Source of the DNA: Pedobacter nutrimenti
Lineage (GTDB): Bacteria; Bacteroidota; Bacteroidia; Sphingobacteriales; Sphingobacteriaceae
Length of the DNA stretch: 64,000 nt
Direction: 5' to 3'
Assembly: GCF_003208655.1 (NCBI RefSeq)
Contig: NZ_QKLU01000011.1
Coordinates: forward strand, 62,001-126,000
The position numbers were made by a program, and so were the translations under genes. The notes beneath the pieces are model-generated. The model saw only the letters and a list, made by a program, of their open reading frames with translations. It made no database searches and had not been told where the DNA came from. This document shows positions 57,147 to 64,000 of this stretch, in pieces. Position 1 is the first letter of the stretch. Every line of letters begins with the position of its first letter.

Positions 57147-60086
57147 TTATTTGCTCTTTCCAAGATCTACTACAATTGGTGTAGAGATACATAGTGAAGA
57201 ATAAGTACCGATTACACGGCCAATTAACAAGGCAAATATGAAGCCTCTGATGCTGTCACCTCCAAAAATGAAGATCACCAGCAATACAAAGAATACAGTT
57301 AAAGAGGTCAGGATAGTACGGCTTAAGGTACTGTTTAAAGCGAAATTGATTAATTTATTGCGCTCCTCACCATGAAGATCATCTTTACCATGCTCTGCCA
57401 GCTTCTCACGGATCCGGTCAAATACAACAACAGTTTCTGTCATGGTATAGGACATTACCGTTAAAATTGCTGCGATAAAATCTTGTCCGATTTCCAAAGA
57501 GAATGGAAGTACACCGTCCAGAATAGTATAAAAAGACAAGACCAGCAGTACGTCATGGAATAAGGCAATTACCGCACCTAAACCATAGTTTAGTTTTTTA
57601 AACCTGATGATGATGTAGAAGAACATCAGCAAACAGGAGAATAAAACGGCACCGTATGCACTGTAAACCAGGTCACTTGCAATGATAGGACCTACTTTTT
57701 GATTACTTTCAATGGTGTATTTAGCACCGGTCTTAGCCAGTCCTGCTTTCAGTGCATCCTCTACCAATTTGTCGGCATGGGTATCCTGATCTGCAATATG
57801 GAAAGTCGTGGTGATTTTCAGTTCATTATCATTACCTGCTGTTTTTACTTCAGGAGCCTCATTTTCAAACAGAGGGGTCAGTTTTGATTTTACATCTTCA
57901 GTTTCAATTGATTTATCAAAATGAACGATATAGGTTCTTCCTCCTTTAAAGTCAATTCCCAACTTAAGACCGCCATTTTTGAAATAGAAAATGAAACCTA
58001 AAACAATGATGACCGAAGAAATTGCATAATAGATTTTTCTACGTCCAACGAAATCAAAAGCAATGTTTTTGAAAGCATGCAGGGTAACACTGTTTCCAAA
58101 AGTGATGTTCGAATGTTTGTTCAGCAGGGATTCAAATACCAGACGGGAAATCAATACCGCGCAGAACAGTGAAGACAAGATACCAATACATAAAGTGGTC
58201 GCAAAACCTTGTACCGGCCCGTTTCCAAAGATGTAAAGGATCACACCCAGGATCAGAACGGTTACGTTAGAGTCAATGATGGATGGCATCGCATGTTTGA
58301 AACCTTCTTTGATGGCAAGGGCTGTACTTTTGCCGTGCAGCAATTCTTCACGGACCCTTTCAAAAATAAGGATGTTTGCATCCACCGATAAACCAATAAC
58401 CAAAATGATACCAGCAATACCTGGCAGGGTTAATACTGCTCCAAGGGATACCAGGGTACCCATGATAAAGAACAAGTTGATCACCAGGGCAAAATTAGCT
58501 ACCCAGCCGGCTTTGTTGTAATACAAAGCCATAAAGATCAGAATTACAATAAATGCAAGGACAAAGGACAGTAAACCATTATTGATGGCGGTCTGACCAA
58601 GAGATGGCCCAACAACATATTCACCAACAATTTTCGCTGGCGCAGGTAATTTACCAGCTTTTAAGATATTGGCTAAATCCTGGGTATCGTTCACGGTAAA
58701 GCTTCCTGTAATCGAGGAAATACCATTTGGAATTTCATTCTGAACAGTTGGAGCAGAATAAACCGTATTGTCTAATACAATGGCGATTGCTTTTTTATTG
58801 TTTGCATCAGCGGATGCTTCAGCAGTAATTTTTTTCCATTTGGCTGCACCTTCACCAGTCATATACATAGTCACTTCCGGTTTGCCCTTTTGATCAAAGT
58901 CATGACGCGCATCGCTGATGGCCTCACCACCTAAATCAGGTTTACCATCTGCAGAGGTTACTTTGATGGCATAAAGTTCAAAAACTTTAGAACCTTCCAT
59001 TGGTTTTACACTCCACATGAATTTAAAAGTAGGAGGGATAATGGAGGCAATTTCAGGTCTTTTGAAATAAGCGTTTACTTTAGCGGTATCTTTTTGAGCG
59101 ACCCATCCTACAATAGGACCCGGACGTAAAGCAGGTTGTCCGTTTTCTGCCTGATAAGTTGGAATACTTAAAACAGAGAACAGTGGATTGTTTTTAGAAG
59201 CTTCCAGTTTTTTTACATCGGAAGAATCTTTACCTACTGGTTTTTTTGCCAGTCCCGCAAGTTTACTTTCTGTTTTGGCAGTGGTATCTTTAACTGTGGT
59301 TGCAGCAGTAGTGTCTTTCAGCGTCGAGGCAAGGGTTTTGTTGATGTTTTCCATCACAGAATAAACTTCTTCATTCTGATAAACCTGCCAGAACTGAAGT
59401 TCTGCGGAACCTTGTAAAAGTTTATGGATCCTTTCTTTATCCTGAACACCTGGCATCTCAATCAGGATGCGGTTGGTGCCTTCCTGTTTCTGCATGTTCG
59501 GACTCACCACACCAAATCCGTCGATACGGCTTCTGATGATGATGAAAGAACGGTCGATGGCGCTAGTAGCCTCTTTTGATAAATAACTTTTTACCTCTGA
59601 ATTGCTGGCATTGGCTTTAAGGTCCTTTGCGTTGTCCTGATTAGAAAAGAAATCAGCAAGTTTGCCATTCGGGCTTAATTTTTCAAATTCACTTACAAAT
59701 AAGCCGATGAAATCTTTACCACCCGCATTTAATTGTGTTTGAGCAACAGTGAGCGCTTTGTTAAAATTAGCATCAGTTGGATTGTTCGCCAGGGACTTTA
59801 CCAGTTCACCCAGGGAAATTTCCATGGTGACGTTCATACCGCCTTTAAGGTCTAAACCAAGGTTGATCTCTTTTGATTTGCAAAACTGATAGTTAAAGCC
59901 AAAGAGTGGATATACCGGAACAGTTGCCATCGAATCCAAATAAGCCTTTTCTTTTAAAGGATCTCCTTTGGCATATGCTTTGGCATTTTTTTCTACGTTC
60001 GATGTGACCAGGTTAAACGAGAGAGAATACACACAGACAATACCTAATAGTATTGCCATAAATTTTATAAAACCTTTACCTTGCAT
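57147..60086 (-). CDS. secDF: Fused protein translocase SecDF
   Basis: A 979-residue fusion of SecD and SecF, standard in Bacteroidota, which uses the proton gradient to pull secreted proteins across the membrane. Twelve helices in two sets of six. SecD part: LGLDLKGGMNVTMEI near residue 75, a long periplasmic P1 domain, PAPAKIVGEYVVGPSLGQ and SVDANILIFERVREEL. SecF part: LGIDFKGGRTYIVHF near 725, YTMTETVVVFDRIREKL and SLSRTILTSLTVF. A low-complexity Thr/Lys stretch (about 250-290) expands the periplasmic domain. Own transcript. Confidence 0.97.
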   Translation of the reverse strand: MQGKGFIKFMAILLGIVCVYSLSFNLVTSNVEKNAKAYAKGDPLKEKAYLDSMATVPVYPLFGFNYQFCKSKEINLGLDLKGGMNVTMEISLGELVKSLANNPTDANFNKALTVAQTQLNAGGKDFIGLFVSEFEKLSPNGKLADFFSNQDNAKDLKANASNSEVKSYLSKEATSAIDRSFIIIRSRIDGFGVVSPNMQKQEGTNRILIEMPGVQDKERIHKLLQGSAELQFWQVYQNEEVYSVMENINKTLASTLKDTTAATTVKDTTAKTESKLAGLAKKPVGKDSSDVKKLEASKNNPLFSVLSIPTYQAENGQPALRPGPIVGWVAQKDTAKVNAYFKRPEIASIIPPTFKFMWSVKPMEGSKVFELYAIKVTSADGKPDLGGEAISDARHDFDQKGKPEVTMYMTGEGAAKWKKITAEASADANNKKAIAIVLDNTVYSAPTVQNEIPNGISSITGSFTVNDTQDLANILKAGKLPAPAKIVGEYVVGPSLGQTAINNGLLSFVLAFIVILIFMALYYNKAGWVANFALVINLFFIMGTLVSLGAVLTLPGIAGIILVIGLSVDANILIFERVREELLHGKSTALAIKEGFKHAMPSIIDSNVTVLILGVILYIFGNGPVQGFATTLCIGILSSLFCAVLISRLVFESLLNKHSNITFGNSVTLHAFKNIAFDFVGRRKIYYAISSVIIVLGFIFYFKNGGLKLGIDFKGGRTYIVHFDKSIETEDVKSKLTPLFENEAPEVKTAGNDNELKITTTFHIADQDTHADKLVEDALKAGLAKTGAKYTIESNQKVGPIIASDLVYSAYGAVLFSCLLMFFYIIIRFKKLNYGLGAVIALFHDVLLVLSFYTILDGVLPFSLEIGQDFIAAILTVMSYTMTETVVVFDRIREKLAEHGKDDLHGEERNKLINFALNSTLSRTILTSLTVFFVLLVIFIFGGDSIRGFIFALLIGRVIGTYSSLCISTPIVVDLGKSK

Positions 60087-60197
60087 TTGTTTGTATTTAT
60101 TTGTCTATATGCTATATATTTTTTTAACAAGTCGGCAAATCTAATTAATTTTTTAATTAATAGCCTGTCTTATTGCTTTTTTATTACAGATGATACA

Positions 60198-60683
60198 CTA
60201 TCGGCGTGTAAGTGTCGAAAAAGTATATCCTACGGGGTTTTTTTCATCAGAGGAATGTTCTTCAACAGCCGATTCGAGCCATAGGTCCGGATCAATTTCA
60301 GGAAAAAAGCTATCGGCCGGATAAGCCTGATGGACTCGGGTGAGGTAAATCCTGTCGGTAAATTTTAGCGAATCCTTATAAATTTGAGCACCACCAATGA
60401 TAAAGACCTCTTCTTCAGATGCGGCCAGTGCCAGTGCTTCCTGAATGCCGCATACCGGTTCTATATTTTCGGCCTGAAAAGAAGGATTCCTGCTGATGAC
60501 AATATTACGGCGGTTGGGCAGGGCCCTCCCGATAGATTCATAGGTCTTTCTGCCCATGATCACTGTGCCTCCATTGGTGATTTTCTTAAAATGCTTCAAA
60601 TCTGCAGGGATATGCCATAAAAGCTGGTTGTCTTTTCCTATCGCATTGTTTTCTGCAATAGCTACTACTGCGGATACGATCAT
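60198..60683 (-). CDS. folA: Dihydrofolate reductase
   Basis: A 161-residue NADPH-dependent reductase regenerating tetrahydrofolate. SAVVAIAENNAIGKDNQLLWHIPADLKHFK contains the Met20-loop equivalent and substrate-binding acid; VIMGRKTYESIG and VFIIGGAQIY bind NADPH. Length matches E. coli FolA (159). It overlaps thyA (ATGA), forming the classic thyA-folA unit: ThyA makes the dihydrofolate that FolA reduces. Confidence 0.96.
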   Translation of the reverse strand: MIVSAVVAIAENNAIGKDNQLLWHIPADLKHFKKITNGGTVIMGRKTYESIGRALPNRRNIVISRNPSFQAENIEPVCGIQEALALAASEEEVFIIGGAQIYKDSLKFTDRIYLTRVHQAYPADSFFPEIDPDLWLESAVEEHSSDEKNPVGYTFSTLTRR

Positions 60684-61474
60684 ACAGCTACAGCTCCTTT
60701 AATATGAGGGTGCGGATCATAGTTTTCAAGGGTGAAATCTTCAAACTTGAAATCAAAAAGATCTTTAACCTCAGGATTAAGTTTCATCAGGGGCAAAGGC
60801 CTGCTGGTTCTGCTTAATTGTAACCTGGCCTGTTCAATATGGTTATTATAAAGGTGGGCGTCGCCAAGGGTGTGGATAAAATCTCCCGGCTCCAGTCCGC
60901 AGACCTGTGCAACCATCATAGTCAGTAAGGCATAGGAGGCAATGTTAAAAGGTACCCCCAGAAAAATATCTGCACTTCGCTGATAAAGCTGACAGCTGAG
61001 TTTTCCCTCAGCTACATAAAACTGGAAAAAGGCATGGCAGGGTGGAAGCGCCATATGTTCTATCTCTGCCACATTCCAGGCAGACACAATAATTCTTCTG
61101 GAATCGGGATTGCTTTTTATAGTTTGTATAATTTGTGTAATCTGGTCAATGTGCCCGCCATCTGGTTTTGGCCATGAACGCCATTGTGAGCCATAAACAG
61201 GGCCCAGGTTACCGTTTTCATCAGCCCACTCATCCCAGATCTTTACATTGTTTGCTTTCAGGTAGCCAATATTGGTGTCCCCACTTAAAAACCAGATCAG
61301 TTCGTGAATAATGGATTTTAAATGAAGTTTTTTGGTGGTGACCAGGGGAAAGCCTTCCTGGAGGTTGAACCTCATCTGATGGCCAAAAATACTGATGGTG
61401 CCTGTTCCCGTCCTGTCGTGCTTTTGTGTTCCCTGGTCCAGCACGAGCTGCATTAAATCTAAGTATTGTTTCAT
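60680..61474 (-). CDS. thyA: Thymidylate synthase
   Basis: A 264-residue enzyme, identical in length to E. coli ThyA, making dTMP from dUMP. LPPCHAFFQFYVAEGKLSCQLYQRSADIFLGVPFN holds the catalytic cysteine and dUMP-binding arginine and asparagine; SRRIIVSAWN and DAHLYNNHIEQARLQLSR are conserved. First gene of the thyA-folA operon. Confidence 0.97.
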   Translation of the reverse strand: MKQYLDLMQLVLDQGTQKHDRTGTGTISIFGHQMRFNLQEGFPLVTTKKLHLKSIIHELIWFLSGDTNIGYLKANNVKIWDEWADENGNLGPVYGSQWRSWPKPDGGHIDQITQIIQTIKSNPDSRRIIVSAWNVAEIEHMALPPCHAFFQFYVAEGKLSCQLYQRSADIFLGVPFNIASYALLTMMVAQVCGLEPGDFIHTLGDAHLYNNHIEQARLQLSRTSRPLPLMKLNPEVKDLFDFKFEDFTLENYDPHPHIKGAVAV

Positions 61475-61507
61475 CTGCTCATTTTTCTTTCGGATGTGCT
61501 CCGTTTA

Positions 61508-61515
61508 CAAAAATA
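61508..61515 (-). promoter_or_regulatory. -7 element of the thyA-folA operon
   Basis: Minus-strand TATTTTTG matches TAnnTTTG, 33 bases before the ATG. TTTG at 61532-61535 lies 16 bases further upstream, slightly short spacing for a -33 element. Confidence 0.5.
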
Positions 61516-61612
61516 TAAATATTATTCCCGTCAAAATGTTAATAAGCCCTTCTTTTTTGCACAATTGATTAATTTTTAAAAATATAGCGACCGGGGCTGG
61601 TTTCAGTTTTCT

Positions 61613-61620
61613 TACTTTTG
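61613..61620 (+). promoter_or_regulatory. -7 element of ispE
   Basis: TACTTTTG matches TAnnTTTG exactly, 31 bases before the ATG at 61652. No clear -33 element. Confidence 0.55.
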
Positions 61621-61651
61621 CGCCAGGAAAACGAAGATAAAAGAACAACCT

Positions 61652-62455
61652 ATGCTTGCCTTTGCGAATGCTAAAATAAATATCGGGCTAAACATTACAG
61701 ATAAACGGGCTGATGGTTATCACAACCTGGAGACTGCTTTTTATCCATTGAAGCTGTATGATGTGGTGGAGCTCCTGGATGCCGGTCATACACACTGCAT
61801 GGTTAAAGGATTGGATGTGCCGGGGCAAAACCAGGACAACATCTGTTTGAAAGCTTATGATTTACTGTCTATGGATTTTAATTTACCACCCCAGAAAATT
61901 GTTCTACTTAAGAATATTCCGGTCGGGGCCGGGCTGGGTGGAGGGTCTTCTGATGCTGCTTTGGTGATCCGGATGCTGAACGATAAATTTAAGCTGGGGC
62001 TTTCTGTTGTTCAAATGCAGTCGTACGCTTCGATATTGGGTGCAGATTGTGCTTTTTTTATCGAAAACAAACCGGTTATGGCTTACGGAATCGGAAATGA
62101 GTTCGAAGATCTGGACCTGGATTTGTCATCTTATTTTAAGGTTTTGGTAAAAGCACCTGTGCACGTAGCTACTTCGACTGCTTATGCGGGGGTAAAGCCT
62201 TCCCGTTCTTCATCTTCACTGAAAGATTTGATACATTTGCCTTTAACAGCCTGGAGAAAGGAACTGAAGAATGATTTTGAACCTTCGGTATTTGGTGCAC
62301 ACCCGGAAATAGAAAAGATAAAAGAAGCACTTTATGCTTCGGGGGCTTTATTTGCGCTGATGAGTGGTAGCGGCTCTGCGGTATACGGCCTGTTTACCCA
62401 GCCTTTAAAGCTGGCCTTGCTGGAAAAAGAGAATAAAGTGTTTTATGATGTTTAA
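61652..62455 (+). CDS. ispE: 4-diphosphocytidyl-2-C-methyl-D-erythritol kinase
   Basis: A 267-residue GHMP kinase of the MEP isoprenoid pathway, phosphorylating CDP-ME. FANAKINIGLNITDKRADGYHNLET is the N-terminal substrate motif, PVGAGLGGGSSDAALV the GHMP ATP-binding motif, and LMSGSGSAVYGLF the C-terminal glycine motif. Heads a tight run with OsmC (9 bases) and the transsulfuration enzyme (4 bases). Confidence 0.95.
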   Translation: MLAFANAKINIGLNITDKRADGYHNLETAFYPLKLYDVVELLDAGHTHCMVKGLDVPGQNQDNICLKAYDLLSMDFNLPPQKIVLLKNIPVGAGLGGGSSDAALVIRMLNDKFKLGLSVVQMQSYASILGADCAFFIENKPVMAYGIGNEFEDLDLDLSSYFKVLVKAPVHVATSTAYAGVKPSRSSSSLKDLIHLPLTAWRKELKNDFEPSVFGAHPEIEKIKEALYASGALFALMSGSGSAVYGLFTQPLKLALLEKENKVFYDV

Positions 62456-62464
62456 AATCCTGTT

Positions 62465-62881
62465 ATGGAAATCAATTTAGTAAGAAAGAACGATAAATTT
62501 AATTTTGAGGCTTCCAATCCTGCCGGGCAAACCGTAGAACTGGATGCCAAGCCTGAAATAGGAGGAGAAGGCAAAGGTTTTAGACCAATGGAGATGCTGC
62601 TGGTTGGCCTAGGTGGCTGCAGCGGTATTGATATTGTAAATGTACTGACCAAACAAAAAGAGCCTTTAAAAGATGTCCGAATAAACATCAAAGCGAGCAG
62701 AAGGAACCAGGAGATGCCGCCTATATTTGAAACCATTACGATACATTTTGATCTTTATGGACAATTGGCTGAGCAAAAAGTACAACGTGCCATTGCGCTG
62801 ACCTTTGAAAAATATTGTTCTGTTTCCAATATTCTGGAGCGCTCTGCAACCCTGAAATTTACATATACCATACATAATTAA
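62465..62881 (+). CDS. OsmC-family protein
   Basis: A 138-residue OsmC/Ohr-fold protein. GFRPMEMLLVGLGGCSGIDIVNVL contains the first active cysteine; the second falls in FEKYCSVSNIL, as in peroxidases of the YhfA-like branch. Such proteins reduce organic hydroperoxides or act in thiol metabolism. It lies between ispE and the transsulfuration enzyme, which fits sulfur-linked redox use. Confidence 0.9.
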   Translation: MEINLVRKNDKFNFEASNPAGQTVELDAKPEIGGEGKGFRPMEMLLVGLGGCSGIDIVNVLTKQKEPLKDVRINIKASRRNQEMPPIFETITIHFDLYGQLAEQKVQRAIALTFEKYCSVSNILERSATLKFTYTIHN

Positions 62882-62885
62882 GACC

Positions 62886-64000
62886 ATGCAAGAAGATCAT
62901 TTTGAGACGATGGCCATCCGTTTGCAAACCGAGCGCAGCCAGTATAAAGAACATTCCGTGCCCCTTTATTTGACATCCAGCTATAAGTTTGATGATGCAG
63001 AGGAGATGCGCGCCCTTTTTGCGAATGAAAAAGAAGGCAACGTTTACAGCAGATATGCCAATCCGAATACCACCGAGTTAATTGATAAAATGGCAGCACT
63101 GGAGGGTGCGGAAACCGGCTGGGTGACCGCTACAGGGATGGCAGCAATTTTTACCACTTTTGCTGCTTTTCTGAAAAGCGGCGACCATGTATTGTCGAGC
63201 CGCTCCGTATTTGGTTCTACCCATCAGTTGCTGAATAATATTTTTCCTAAATGGGGCATCAGTTATACTTATGCCGATCTGGACCAGCAGGAGCAGTGGA
63301 TCAATGGCATTCAGGCGAATACAAAAATGATTTTTGTCGAGACGCCTTCAAATCCCGGTATCGACATTATAGACCTGGAGTGGCTGGCACAACTTGCCAA
63401 GAAAAATAATCTTTTGCTGGTGGTGGATAACTGTTTTGCGACCCCTTATTTACAGCAGCCCATCAGACTGGGTGCTGATTTGTCTATTCACTCGGCAACG
63501 AAATTTATTGACGGACAAGGTCGTGCACTGGGTGGAGTAATTCTGGGTGCTCAGAAATTGATTCTGGAAATTGAAGCTTTTGCAAGACACAGTGGACCGG
63601 CAATGTCTCCTTTTAATGCCTGGTTGTTGTCAAAAAGTCTTGAAACCCTGGCTGTGAGAATGGACAGGCATTGTGAAAATGCATTAACAGTTGCCGGATT
63701 TTTAGAAGCACATCCGAAAATTAAAAAAGTGATGTATCCTTTTCTGCCTTCTCACCCACAGTATGAAATTGCAAAGAAGCAGATGAAACAGGGTGGTGGA
63801 ATTGTGACCCTTGTGGTGGATGGCGGGGTAGAGGCTGCGGGGCGTTTTATGGATAAGCTGAAAATGTTTTCGATCTCGGCAAATCTTGGGGATACCCGTT
63901 CTATTGCAACACATCCTGCAACCAGTACCCATTCCAAACTGACCGAAGCAGAGCGTCTGCAGGTAGGTATTGAGCAGGGGACAATCCGTTTGTCAATAGG
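62886..64000 (+). CDS. Transsulfuration-family PLP enzyme (O-succinylhomoserine sulfhydrylase-like), partial
   Basis: The first 371 residues of a Cys/Met metabolism PLP enzyme; the C-terminus is beyond the window. MAIRLQTERSQYKEHSVPLYLTSSYKF starts it, YSRYANPNT binds PLP phosphate from the neighbouring subunit, FVETPSNPGIDI is conserved and IHSATKFIDGQGRALGG carries Schiff-base Lys206. QGRALGG is typical of O-succinyl- or O-acetylhomoserine sulfhydrylase (MetZ type), which makes homocysteine, more than of cystathionine lyases. The start 4 bases after OsmC indicates one transcript. Confidence 0.9.
   Translation, partial: MQEDHFETMAIRLQTERSQYKEHSVPLYLTSSYKFDDAEEMRALFANEKEGNVYSRYANPNTTELIDKMAALEGAETGWVTATGMAAIFTTFAAFLKSGDHVLSSRSVFGSTHQLLNNIFPKWGISYTYADLDQQEQWINGIQANTKMIFVETPSNPGIDIIDLEWLAQLAKKNNLLLVVDNCFATPYLQQPIRLGADLSIHSATKFIDGQGRALGGVILGAQKLILEIEAFARHSGPAMSPFNAWLLSKSLETLAVRMDRHCENALTVAGFLEAHPKIKKVMYPFLPSHPQYEIAKKQMKQGGGIVTLVVDGGVEAAGRFMDKLKMFSISANLGDTRSIATHPATSTHSKLTEAERLQVGIEQGTIRLSI

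Noticed and set aside
57058..57192. N-terminal extension of the HMG-CoA lyase-like gene
   Set aside because: It spans the secDF terminator and the 3-prime end of secDF; the family start is MKKAIKLIECPRD.
1..64000. CRISPR arrays, tRNA/rRNA genes, prophage, insertion sequences or defence systems
   Set aside because: No regularly spaced repeats, tRNA T-arm signatures, integrase/transposase frames or defence gene motifs were seen on either strand.

Overview
The window is a 64 kb stretch of a Bacteroidota chromosome, most likely a Pedobacter-like member of the Sphingobacteriaceae. The grounds are a SusC/SusD pair, a fused cbb3 oxidase ccoNO gene, a fused SecDF, a long NusB, a DUF3276/PUR protein, a PL6 lyase, and promoters carrying the Bacteroidota -7 element TAnnTTTG. 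I see no rRNA, tRNA, CRISPR, prophage or insertion sequence. No stretch longer than 300 bases lacks a gene.

Region 1 (1-13.6 kb) is a low-oxygen respiration block. A soluble PAS histidine kinase keeps the heme-ligand His and the Arg of FixL. It is translationally coupled to one protein that joins a receiver domain to a Crp/Fnr-type DNA-binding half, so the usual FixL-FixJ-FixK relay looks compressed into two proteins. Next come a truncated D-lactate dehydrogenase-like gene with a cysteine-rich tail, hemN, and a convergent cluster ccoI-ccoS-ccoNO-ccoQ-ccoP-ccoG-ccoH-SafE-like. FNR-type inverted repeats (TGAT-N4-ATCA or GTGAT-N4-ATCAC) sit before the kinase, before the dehydrogenase/hemN pair and before ccoI. 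An unidentified gene, cut by the window edge, diverges from the kinase.

Region 2 (13.6-20.7 kb) holds a PAP2 phosphatase, a zinc alcohol dehydrogenase, an XRE regulator with a membrane protein, a GNAT/MarR pair behind a perfect 24-bp palindrome, a large MscS channel, a nested inverted repeat and a DUF480 protein.

Region 3 (20.8-32.1 kb) is an accessory nutrient locus: PL6 polysaccharide lyase, LytS-type kinase, secreted metzincin-like protease, SusC, SusD and LytTR response regulator. The kinase and regulator genes bracket the protease/SusCD genes.

Region 4 (32.2-50 kb) is mostly housekeeping: a DUF2723 glycosyltransferase, a class A beta-lactamase-fold hydrolase, a PUR protein, an ABC exporter, leucine dehydrogenase, nusB-DUF1573-yajC, a run from ybbR through coaE, an MBL nuclease and DUF5522 to MarR, a methyltransferase-PAP2-ZIP operon, glmM with a cysteine desulfurase, and a GNAT.

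Region 5 (50-64 kb) has accD, class II fba, an overlapping pair of uncharacterised exported proteins, a GNAT, an HMG-CoA lyase-like enzyme, secDF, thyA-folA, and ispE-OsmC-transsulfuration enzyme, the last cut by the window end. The best candidates for undescribed biology are the FixL/receiver-Fnr system and the exported pair at 52.4-55.7 kb.
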